A stretch of 5,765 nucleotides of DNA from Coprothermobacter sp. (GTDB lineage: Bacteria > Coprothermobacterota > Coprothermobacteria > Coprothermobacterales > Coprothermobacteraceae), in the NCBI GenBank assembly GCA_003476705.1, contig DMVM01000080.1, positions 1-5,765 of the forward strand, in the 5' to 3' direction. A program made the translations under genes and the position numbers. The notes under the pieces were generated by a model. It was not told where the DNA came from, did not search any database, and was given only the letters and a program-made list of their open reading frames with translations. Below are positions 1-5,459 of this stretch, piece by piece; positions within the stretch are counted from its first letter, which is position 1, and every line of letters starts with the position of its first letter.

Positions 1-1
1 A

Positions 2-361
2 GGTTGGGCTCACCACATTTATGGTACCGAACTGGCTAAGGACCCCTCTGGCGCTGACATACTAGCTTATTTTCTCAACAGCAGGTTAAATACTGATTTT
101 GAAACCAGCTGGCGTCCCAGTCAAGCTGCCTCTCCATTCAGACCCGTTATGCCACTACAGAATCGGCAAATGTCCAACTTTTTGAAAGCTCGTACTTACA
201 AAGAAAAACAAAACAATCTTGACATTCTACTAGCAGAAACCATCATCCTCAGCAAATCAATGGGTGTGGACGATATTGAAGCCGTATTGAAAGCCGAGTT
301 AGGAGTTTTTGACCAAGAGCTGTACCGGGAAGCTACTGAAGAGTTCTTAGAAAAGCTCTAG
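2..361 (+). CDS. 3' end of an unrecognised protein gene (partial)
   Basis: The reading frame is open from the window edge to a TAG stop, giving 119 visible residues, so the true start lies upstream. A Met codon at 149 is in frame, but it has no Shine-Dalgarno sequence before it and the frame is open upstream of it, so I take it as internal. The visible part begins GWAHHIYGTELAKDP, continues through a Pro/Arg/Gln-rich linker (about residues 42-57), and ends in a charged, probably helical tail rich in Glu, Leu and Lys (about residues 59-119). There is no membrane segment and no Cys. The adjacent His pair (HH) near the left edge could be part of a metal site, but that is a guess. I do not recognise the family. 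Its stop overlaps the stop of the convergent small gene on the other strand. Confidence 0.75.
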   Translation, partial: GWAHHIYGTELAKDPSGADILAYFLNSRLNTDFETSWRPSQAASPFRPVMPLQNRQMSNFLKARTYKEKQNNLDILLAETIILSKSMGVDDIEAVLKAELGVFDQELYREATEEFLEKL

Positions 362-468
362 CCCTCCTTTTTCTCAAAGCTACCACTACTGCCGCATTCT
401 GGGCATTTTTTAGGTTTGCACTTGCCTTCTTTTTCGTAGCCGCAAACGCTGCATTTCCAAATGGCCAT
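358..468 (-). CDS. RCKP-type rubredoxin-like zinc-ribbon protein, 36 aa
   Basis: This very short gene encodes MAIWKCSVCGYEKEGKCKPK followed by KCPECGSSGSFEKKEG. It carries two CxxC knuckles (C6-x2-C9 and C22-x2-C25), enough to bind one iron or zinc ion as in rubredoxin. The GKCKPKKCPECG stretch matches the RCKP-type rubredoxin-like family of small proteins of about this length, mostly from anaerobes, and adds a fifth Cys at position 17. The start is well supported: GGGAGGTG lies 8 bases upstream of the ATG. The likely role is as a small redox or metal-binding partner in the cytoplasm, but family members are poorly characterised. It is transcribed divergently from the DUF554 gene and convergently with the gene to its left, with overlapping stop codons. 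The length, Cys spacing and strong ribosome site together make a chance ORF unlikely. Confidence 0.88.
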   Translation of the reverse strand: MAIWKCSVCGYEKEGKCKPKKCPECGSSGSFEKKEG

Positions 469-476
469 ACACTACG

Positions 477-484
477 CACCTCCC
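477..484 (-). promoter_or_regulatory. Ribosome binding site of the rubredoxin-like gene
   Basis: Read on the minus strand this is GGGAGGTG, a near-perfect Shine-Dalgarno sequence 8 bases before the ATG at 468. It is the strongest ribosome site seen in the window and fixes the start of a 36-codon gene that size cutoffs would miss. Confidence 0.85.
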
Positions 485-515
485 ATATTATCTAGAAACA
501 TTCTAACTCCGGCTG

Positions 516-533
516 TGAAATTTTTCCATTTCA
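516..533. repeat. Short inverted repeat in the divergent control region
   Basis: TGAAAT and ATTTCA form perfect 6-bp arms around a 6-base spacer (TTTTCC). The repeat lies between the rubredoxin-like gene and the DUF554 gene and covers the place where the -35 contact of the DUF554 promoter would be. It could be an operator for a dimeric regulator, but arms this short also arise by chance. Confidence 0.3.
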
Positions 534-534
534 G

Positions 535-550
535 ATGCTGTTATGCTGTT
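535..550 (+). repeat. Tandem 8-bp direct repeat
   Basis: ATGCTGTT occurs twice head to tail (535-542 and 543-550), directly against the -10 hexamer of the DUF554 promoter; the last T belongs to both. It could be a binding site read on one face of the DNA or a trace of slippage. No function is established. Confidence 0.5.
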
Positions 551-555
551 AGAAT
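547..555 (+). promoter_or_regulatory. Extended -10 promoter of the DUF554 gene
   Basis: The sequence TGT-TAGAAT fits an extended -10 element (TGn followed by a 5/6 match to TATAAT). No convincing -35 hexamer sits 16-18 bases upstream, which is usual for extended -10 promoters. Transcription would begin near 561-563, only about 7-9 bases before the ATG at 570. If the promoter is real, an alternative ATG at 543 would lie outside the transcript. This is inferred from sequence match and position only. Confidence 0.4.
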
Positions 556-569
556 ATTGGTTAACAACC

Positions 570-1247
570 ATGCTAGGTGTCTATGTGAATACACTCGCTG
601 TTTTGGCCGGTGCTTTTGCAGGCTTGGTTTTCATAAAGCCGCTGCAGACATATCGGCATGTCATAACCGAATCTGTGGGTGTCTTGGTGCTTGCGCTGGG
701 AATATACGGCATAAAAGACATGAACAGTCCAGCCATTGTACTCATCTCCCTATTAGTGGGTGGTCTAATTGGTGCAGCCATGGACATTGAAGGGCATTTG
801 GGTCGCCTTACCCAGTCGCTGCAACAAAGGTTCCAAGGACAACAGATAACTGAAGGCTTTGTCTACGCTACTACGCTCTTTGTGGTAGGTCCAATGACCA
901 TAATCGGCAGTATCAATGCTGGACTTATGAAAGATTACAGCATTCTCTTTTTAAAATCAGTGATGGATGGTTTTTCCGCTGCCGCTCTATCAGCAGCCTA
1001 CGGGATGGGTGTATTTCTAAGCGCTCTCGCAGTGTTGATTGTCCAAGGAGCTATTGCGCTGTTCAGTGCACAATTGTCCTTTTTGCAGTTGCCCATGTAT
1101 GTAAACGATTTCTCTGCTGTTGGCAACCTTTTGGTTGCCATGATAGGGCTAAGAATGTTGGGCGTTAAGGAGATAAAGGTGGGAAATTATCTCCCGGCTT
1201 TACTTATCCAGATTTTCTTGGCTTGGCTGGTTGGTGCTCTGGTATAA
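570..1247 (+). CDS. DUF554 family membrane protein (YdfK/YqgA-like), 225 aa
   Basis: This is an integral membrane protein of the DUF554 family, which includes Bacillus YdfK and E. coli YqgA; the biochemical function of the family is unsettled. From the chosen ATG it begins MLGVYVNTLAVLAGAFAGL, the usual N-terminus of the family, and its 225 residues match the usual length. An ATG 27 bases upstream would add a nine-residue extension that is not typical. Hydrophobic segments lie at roughly 4-22, 35-49, 55-71, 98-115, 134-162, 185-203 and 207-225. The family signature is clear around residues 107-134: GPMTIIGSINAGL, then D122, then KSVMDGF. No Shine-Dalgarno sequence precedes either ATG, and an extended -10 lies just upstream, so the mRNA may have a very short leader. 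The next gene begins 13 bases after the stop. Confidence 0.9.
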   Translation: MLGVYVNTLAVLAGAFAGLVFIKPLQTYRHVITESVGVLVLALGIYGIKDMNSPAIVLISLLVGGLIGAAMDIEGHLGRLTQSLQQRFQGQQITEGFVYATTLFVVGPMTIIGSINAGLMKDYSILFLKSVMDGFSAAALSAAYGMGVFLSALAVLIVQGAIALFSAQLSFLQLPMYVNDFSAVGNLLVAMIGLRMLGVKEIKVGNYLPALLIQIFLAWLVGALV

Positions 1248-1248
1248 T
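1240..1248 (+). promoter_or_regulatory. Consensus extended -10 promoter before the anchored-protein gene
   Basis: TGG-TATAAT is a perfect extended -10 element. It overlaps the end of the DUF554 gene, whose TAA stop (1245-1247) is part of the hexamer. I see no good -35 at 17-bp spacing. The start point would be near 1254-1256, about 5-7 bases before the ATG at 1261, again implying a nearly leaderless transcript. It probably drives the anchored-protein gene and the overlapping PHP gene. Confidence 0.5.
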
Positions 1249-1260
1249 AATTTAAGTGCT

Positions 1261-2145
1261 ATGAGCTCGAAGAAACCAAAAAGACAGCAGCAACAAAGCA
1301 AGAAAAACAAATCTAAGCAACAAAAAGGATTGCAACTATGGGCGCGCATTGCCATCGTAATCTTGGTAATAGCTGCGCTGTTCTTCATTTCATATGCTCA
1401 CCTCATACCTTTACTCTTTGCTTCAGAAGATCGCTTACCAGCCAATTACGCTTTGAACCTGAAAATACTAAACGATGTGGAGCCAGCAGAGGATGAAGAA
1501 AGAAACTATATAAACGTGGACGATGAAAACAAATGTGTGGACATGAGCTACGCCGTTCAAAGAGACAATACTCGCAGCTGGATACTGTTTCAAGGCGGTT
1601 TACCTTCAGAGCTGGGGGTAAAGTACACCCTGAGCAGTGAAACCCAAACCTCAACAGGAGAAGAGTGGACACCCGTCAACATGTCCATGTCTAACATAAG
1701 AACAAGCGTCGATTTTAGTGCATGTGCATTGGAAAATGGTGGACAGCTCAAAGATACACTGCTAGTGGCAACGGCTGCAGCCAAGGTAGCCACATTCTTT
1801 GGAATATTGGAGGAGTCTGGTGGCACTACTGAAATCGTACTTAATGCACCGCCCCAGGTAACATTTGATTTACCTTCAGTAGTGACGCCAACATTCTCTT
1901 TCACGGTAACTGCCACTGACGGACCCTACTCTAAACCCACCAAGATAACTGTTTCTGCGTTGATACCGCAGCCAAATGGAACTTACCTTGAAAAGAATCT
2001 CTATGCTACCCCTGAAGATAAAAAGTACGATGGACCTGTAACAGTTTCTGCTCACCTGGAACCGGGAAATTACGTTATACAGGTGGCAGCTAGTGACAAC
2101 ATGTACAACGTCAGAATTGTAACAAAGGAAATCTCTGTGAAATGA
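1261..2145 (+). CDS. Hypothetical membrane-anchored extracytoplasmic protein, 294 aa
   Basis: I do not recognise the family. Three parts are visible. Residues 1-29 form a cytoplasmic tail of mainly Lys, Arg, Gln and Ser (10 basic residues and a run of four Gln). Residues 27-46, possibly to 53, form one hydrophobic segment. The remaining 240 or so residues are hydrophilic and should lie outside the membrane by the positive-inside rule. Only two Cys, C92 and C155, occur, both in the outer part, so they could form a disulfide. Residues from about 205 to the end are rich in alternating Val, Thr and Pro (VTFDLPSVVTPTFSFTVTAT) and end in GNYVIQVAASDN, which looks like an immunoglobulin-like beta sandwich. 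I chose the ATG at 1261 over an in-frame TTG at 1231, which would lie inside the upstream gene and before the promoter. The stop overlaps the PHP gene start (ATGA), so the two genes are probably cotranscribed. Confidence 0.82.
   Translation: MSSKKPKRQQQQSKKNKSKQQKGLQLWARIAIVILVIAALFFISYAHLIPLLFASEDRLPANYALNLKILNDVEPAEDEERNYINVDDENKCVDMSYAVQRDNTRSWILFQGGLPSELGVKYTLSSETQTSTGEEWTPVNMSMSNIRTSVDFSACALENGGQLKDTLLVATAAAKVATFFGILEESGGTTEIVLNAPPQVTFDLPSVVTPTFSFTVTATDGPYSKPTKITVSALIPQPNGTYLEKNLYATPEDKKYDGPVTVSAHLEPGNYVIQVAASDNMYNVRIVTKEISVK
2124..2129 (+). promoter_or_regulatory. Possible ribosome binding site of the PHP gene
   Basis: AAAGGA lies 12 bases before the ATG at 2142, inside the end of the preceding gene. 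The spacing is long, so stop-start coupling through the ATGA overlap probably matters more than this site. Confidence 0.4.
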
Positions 2146-2960
2146 TTTCCACTGATTTGCACCTCCATTCCCTATGGTCACCAGATGGGCAGGAACCTTT
2201 GTCTCACATTTTCTCAGAATGTGCTGCGACAAATTTGACTCACATAGCCATAACCGATCACTTAGACCTTCACGACCCTTCTGGCGATGAAGGTGTAAAA
2301 GACTTGGACCGGTACTTAGCTGACATTGAATACACAGGTTGTAACTTCCCCGCTATGAAAATCCTAAAAGGGCTTGAAGCCGGTGTGAACAAGGATAATC
2401 TTCGGGAAACAGAATCACTTATTGCACCTCATAAGTTTGACGTGATTTTACTCTCCATACACGTCTTTAGCAAAATAAACGTGGCGAAACCACCGCTACA
2501 TCTGGATAGCGTATCGTTTATAAAAGCGTACCTTGAAGAAACACTTTTCTGCGTAACTCGCATGGAGCAGTATCAAGTACTAGCACATTTGGACTATCCA
2601 GCGCGGTACACAGCTTTTACACTGCAAGACTACGTACAGAATGCCGATTTGCTAGAAAAAGTATTGAGGACGCTAATAAAACGAAGAAAGGCCTTAGAAC
2701 TGAACACAGCTCGTTTAGATAAGTCAGAGAACTTCAAAATCATGCAATGGATTTTACAGCAGTATACAAACTTAGGTGGCTACATGGTGACTGTGGGTAG
2801 TGATGCCCATAAGTTGGAAGCCATTGGCAGAAACTTTGATCGTGCGGAGCAATTGCTTAGATTGGTTGGCTTAGATAAGCTTACCGTTTTTGAGGATACA
2901 CGTCCCAAGCTTTTTTCTTGGACATCATACTCCGTCAAGCTTCAAGACCCTAACTACTAA
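2142..2960 (+). CDS. PHP-domain phosphoesterase, histidinol-phosphatase-like, 272 aa
   Basis: This is a predicted cytoplasmic metal-dependent phosphoesterase of the PHP superfamily, closest in layout to the HisK type of histidinol-phosphatase that removes phosphate from L-histidinol phosphate. The PHP metal ligands appear in order: DLHLHS (H7, H9), D15, ITDHLD (H40), GLEAG (E79), SIHVF (H107), LAHLDYPAR (H149) and GSDAHK (D221, H223). The length fits HisK-type enzymes, and the ligand set looks complete, so it should be active. No histidine biosynthesis genes are visible, so the substrate could be another phosphate ester. The start is set by the DLHLHS motif at the N-terminus and by the ATGA overlap with the preceding gene. 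It is transcribed toward the ECF operon and ends 56 bases from that operon's last stop codon. Confidence 0.85.
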   Translation: MISTDLHLHSLWSPDGQEPLSHIFSECAATNLTHIAITDHLDLHDPSGDEGVKDLDRYLADIEYTGCNFPAMKILKGLEAGVNKDNLRETESLIAPHKFDVILLSIHVFSKINVAKPPLHLDSVSFIKAYLEETLFCVTRMEQYQVLAHLDYPARYTAFTLQDYVQNADLLEKVLRTLIKRRKALELNTARLDKSENFKIMQWILQQYTNLGGYMVTVGSDAHKLEAIGRNFDRAEQLLRLVGLDKLTVFEDTRPKLFSWTSYSVKLQDPNY

Positions 2961-3016
2961 GCAAACAACCTGCATAGGTATTACCAACAAACAACATTAA
3001 CAGTTTTGTTTCGGCA

Positions 3017-3844
3017 TTATGACCTTCGTTCCAAGTTCTCGACACTGCTGTGGTAATAAACCACGAATTCTTCAACGCTTAGTAACACACCTTGATAACC
3101 CATTGTTTTGCTGAGCTGTGTCACGTAAGGAGGCTCTAAATTTGCAGTCCTTAGCACGTCCTCTTTTGAGAAAACTTCACGTGCGGGACCATCCAGCAAA
3201 AGCTGTCCCTCACTAAGCACAATGACTCTTTGGAAACACTCGCCCACAAAATCCATATCGTGCGTAATGGTGATAACCAGTTTTCCCCTCCGCACCAACT
3301 CGTGAACGATACTCCTGATCTTCGCTTTACCCAAGTAATCTTGTGCAATGGTGGGCTCATCAAGAATGACTATGTCCGTATCCATGGACAATATGGATGC
3401 AATGCTCACCAATTTTCTCTCCGATAGACTAAGGTCGTATGGGTTTTCCTCTTTTTTATCCACCAATGAAACAGTTTCCAAAGCATTGATGGCATTTTCC
3501 CTCGCTTCCTCCATGCTTTGACCAATATTAAGCGGACCAAACATGACTTCGTCCAGAACTTTGTTCTTGAATATTTGGTCATTAGGATTTTGGAACACCA
3601 GTCCCACAGTTCTAGCCAATTTAGCAGCTGTAGTCTCCTTCGTGTTGATGCCATTGATAAGAATGTCTCCGCTGGTTGGCTTAAGGAGTGCCTTTAGGAG
3701 CTTGACCAAAGTGGTCTTACCAGATCCGTTCTGTCCAATAATAGCCACACTGCCATTATTCAAGGAAAAGGTCACATTCTTTAGAACAGGTACTCCTTCT
3801 GTGTAAGCAAAGCTTACATTGTTAACTTCTATGAGATTCACCAA
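3017..3844 (-). CDS. ECF transporter ATPase with degenerate signature motif (EcfA'), 275 aa
   Basis: This is one of the two ATP-binding subunits of an energy-coupling factor importer, on the cytoplasmic face. Walker A is intact (GQNGSGKTT, residues 37-45), followed by the Q-loop VFQNPNDQ (Q85), Walker B DIVILDE (157-163, E163), a D-loop reading IAQD (166-169) and the switch histidine H195 in TITHD. The ABC signature is abnormal: LSLSE at 138-142 replaces LSGG(Q/E), so both glycines are lost while the helix that follows (RKLVSIAS) is preserved. I recall similar SERK...EPTIAQD sequences in a subgroup of ECF ATPases, so this is probably an evolved trait rather than decay. The start is TTG at 3844, 7 bases from GGAGG; GTG at 3841 is also possible. 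The start overlaps the end of the upstream ATPase gene by 23 bases, which points to coupled, equimolar synthesis. Confidence 0.9.
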   Translation of the reverse strand: MVNLIEVNNVSFAYTEGVPVLKNVTFSLNNGSVAIIGQNGSGKTTLVKLLKALLKPTSGDILINGINTKETTAAKLARTVGLVFQNPNDQIFKNKVLDEVMFGPLNIGQSMEEARENAINALETVSLVDKKEENPYDLSLSERKLVSIASILSMDTDIVILDEPTIAQDYLGKAKIRSIVHELVRRGKLVITITHDMDFVGECFQRVIVLSEGQLLLDGPAREVFSKEDVLRTANLEPPYVTQLSKTMGYQGVLLSVEEFVVYYHSSVENLERRS

Positions 3845-4673
3845 TCATTAGCCTCCGCACTTGTTCCAAAGTGACCGGGTACAAACCGGTTTTATTATCC
3901 TTTATGCCCAAACTTTTGGCAATAGTCGTGAACACAGGTGGTTCCACACCATAACTTTCAAGGTCCGGACGCGAAAACACCTCTTCTGGTGCGCCAAAGT
4001 CCACTAAATGGCCCTCGTTCATGAGAATGATCTTGTCTGCATACTGCGCAATCTTCTCCATTTTTTGTTCAACCATGATTATGGTTATGCCTTCTTTACT
4101 CAAACTTTGCACCGCTCTGAAAACTTCCTCCGAGCCTAAAGGGTCCAGCTGCGATGTGGGCTCGTCCAAAACAATAATACTGGGCTTCATGGCGATGATA
4201 CTTGCTATGGCCAATCGCTGCATTTGACCACCTGAAAGTTCAAAAGGATTTCTGTCTTTATACGCGTAAAGACCCAGCAGTTTTAGCGCATAATCAATTC
4301 TCTTAACCATCTCTTCGCGCTGGAAACCCAAGTTCTCCAAACCAAAGGCCACTTCCTCATACACCGTAAGTTTTGCAGCTGTGATCTGAGTGAAAGGGTT
4401 TTGAAACACTATACCGATATGACGTGCCAGCTCGCTCACACTACTGCTGAGTACCTCCACGCCATCCACTACGACGCGACCACCGTAGGCACCTTTATAG
4501 AAATGAGGTACTAATCCAACCAAAGCTTCACACAAAGTAGATTTCCCAGCAAGGTTCTTGCCGATTATGCCTATGAACTCACCTTGCTCCACTTCAAAAC
4601 TTACACCGCTGAGTGCCAGGCGCTCCGTAGAAGGATAGCGGTACTTAAGATTCTCCACCACAACAGCTTTCAT
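3822..4673 (-). CDS. ECF transporter ATPase with altered Walker A and switch (EcfA), 283 aa
   Basis: This is the second ATP-binding subunit of the ECF module. It begins MKAVVVENLKYRYPS. The Walker A motif is GKNLAGKST (38-46): the minimal GxxxxGKS/T is kept, but the usual third-position Gly is Leu41. The Q-loop is VFQNPFTQ (Q91). The signature is a perfect LSGGQ (146-150), Walker B is SIIVLDE (165-171) with the catalytic Glu present, and the D-loop is SQLD (174-177). The switch histidine is replaced by Gln203 (MVEQKME). These changes complement those in the partner ATPase. I chose the ATG at 4673 because it forms an ATGA overlap with the EcfT stop and starts the normal family N-terminus. An ATG at 4727 would add 18 Cys-rich residues read through the end of the EcfT gene. 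A weak GAGG lies 11 bases before the chosen start. Confidence 0.92.
   Translation of the reverse strand: MKAVVVENLKYRYPSTERLALSGVSFEVEQGEFIGIIGKNLAGKSTLCEALVGLVPHFYKGAYGGRVVVDGVEVLSSSVSELARHIGIVFQNPFTQITAAKLTVYEEVAFGLENLGFQREEMVKRIDYALKLLGLYAYKDRNPFELSGGQMQRLAIASIIAMKPSIIVLDEPTSQLDPLGSEEVFRAVQSLSKEGITIIMVEQKMEKIAQYADKIILMNEGHLVDFGAPEEVFSRPDLESYGVEPPVFTTIAKSLGIKDNKTGLYPVTLEQVRRLMIGESHRS
3852..3856 (-). promoter_or_regulatory. Ribosome binding site of the EcfA' gene, inside the EcfA gene
   Basis: Read on the minus strand this is GGAGG, 7 bases before TTG at 3844 and 10 bases before GTG at 3841. It lies within the last codons of the upstream ATPase gene. It supports a non-ATG start, since no in-frame ATG is near and the residues after it (NLIEVNNVSFAY) are the expected N-terminus of the family. 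Confidence 0.7.
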
Positions 4674-5446
4674 ACCAATACAAACCTCAATACAACAGAC
4701 AGAATGAGAACGACAATTAGAGCCCACTGCAGGACCCTATCTAAAGTGGAAGATTCTCTTTCGTAAAGAAAGGTTTTCTTGCCAGAGGCACTAAAGCCCC
4801 TAACTTCCAGCGCCATGGCGCGTTCTCTGGTTTCCAGAAGAGAACTCATTACCACTGGGCCAATTAGAGGCAAGAAAGCTTTTAAGCGGACCCATAAGCT
4901 GCCCTCTGTTTCCAATCCCCTGGATCTTTGTGCATCCATAATACTGTCTACTTGAGACATCATTTGGGGTATAACCTGCAATGCCGAACTCAGCACATAA
5001 CCAAACCGCGGAGATAAGCCCCTCTTCACCAGGGACTGAATTAGATCCGATGGTCTGGTAGTAAGAACCAATAACGCGAAGGCAAGCAAAACATCTAAAA
5101 CCCGTATGCACAGCGTTAAGGCATAAAGCAGACCTTCTTTGTAAAAGGTCAGCCCAAAAATGCTAATAGCGGGCGTTTTATTACCAGGCATGAATAAGCC
5201 TTGAATGATAACAATGGAAACAAGTATGAGAAAACTGAAACCCAGAAGTGGCACTACTCTTGCAAACACTCTGGCATATAGAAGCGCCAAGCAACTTAAC
5301 ACAATAAAAGCAGCACCAACCCACCTAAAAGGTAGGATGATGAAGGATATTAAGACTGCAACGAGAATGTACAGAAGCTTGACCATGGGATCAAGCCTCT
5401 GCACAAATGTGTTCGTTTCAACATATAAACTTAAAACACGAGCCAT
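4670..5446 (-). CDS. ecfT: ECF transporter transmembrane coupling protein EcfT, 258 aa
   Basis: EcfT is the membrane scaffold that links the two ATPases to the substrate-binding S component. The N-terminus LSLYVETNTFVQRLDPMVKL matches the family pattern ending in RLDPxxK. Hydrophobic segments lie near 24-38, 43-58, 64-85 and 106-128, with another at the C-terminus (about 240-258). The motif TTRPSDL (129-135) is typical of EcfT. The two coupling motifs that dock on the ATPases are recognisable as AQRSRG (R176) and ALEVRGF (R216), each keeping the Arg-Gly core of the usual A-R-G/S motif. The start is the first possible one: an in-frame TGA lies nine bases upstream of the ATG (5455-5453). There is no good Shine-Dalgarno sequence, and the S-component stop is only 13 bases away, so translation is probably coupled. 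The stop overlaps the next ATG (ATGA). Confidence 0.93.
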   Translation of the reverse strand: MARVLSLYVETNTFVQRLDPMVKLLYILVAVLISFIILPFRWVGAAFIVLSCLALLYARVFARVVPLLGFSFLILVSIVIIQGLFMPGNKTPAISIFGLTFYKEGLLYALTLCIRVLDVLLAFALLVLTTRPSDLIQSLVKRGLSPRFGYVLSSALQVIPQMMSQVDSIMDAQRSRGLETEGSLWVRLKAFLPLIGPVVMSSLLETRERAMALEVRGFSASGKKTFLYERESSTLDRVLQWALIVVLILSVVLRFVLV

Positions 5447-5459
5447 GATACATCAAGAA

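Noticed and set aside
149..361. A separate 70-residue gene starting at ATG 149
   Set aside because: The frame is open from base 2 without a stop and no ribosome site precedes 149, so this is the end of a longer gene.
341..395. Hairpin AGAAAAG with CTTTTTCT around the shared stop codons as a bidirectional terminator
   Set aside because: Pairing is A/T-rich and needs a bulge; without folding-energy support it is not convincing.
543..569. Upstream ATG (543) as the DUF554 start
   Set aside because: It would add nine residues not typical of the family, has no ribosome site, and lies upstream of the probable -10 element. It cannot be fully excluded.
461..790. Cys-rich plus-strand ORF overlapping the DUF554 gene
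   Set aside because: It overlaps a recognised family gene in another frame and also the rubredoxin-like gene; its composition is that of an out-of-frame shadow.
1271..1330. CAG/CAA and A-rich stretch as a microsatellite
   Set aside because: It is irregular low-complexity coding sequence for the Lys/Gln-rich tail, not a true tandem repeat.
2902..2923. Hairpin CCAAG-cttttttt-CTTGG as a terminator for the converging operons
   Set aside because: Arms are only 5 bp (7 with a bulge), the T run is in the loop rather than after the stem on the plus strand, and it lies inside the PHP coding sequence.
2961..3016. Terminator or small gene in the gap between the PHP gene and EcfA'
   Set aside because: Only a weak A/T stem (AAACAA with TTGTTT) is found, with no GC-rich stem plus T run, and no ORF with a ribosome site on either strand.
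4674..4727. Upstream ATG (4727) as the start of EcfA
   Set aside because: The extra 18 residues are Cys-rich, overlap the EcfT coding end and are not part of the ABC fold; the ATG at 4673 overlaps the EcfT stop and begins the normal N-terminus.
4800..5111. Alternate-frame minus-strand ORF within the EcfT gene
   Set aside because: The EcfT frame has clear family motifs across this region; this ORF has no recognisable features or ribosome site.
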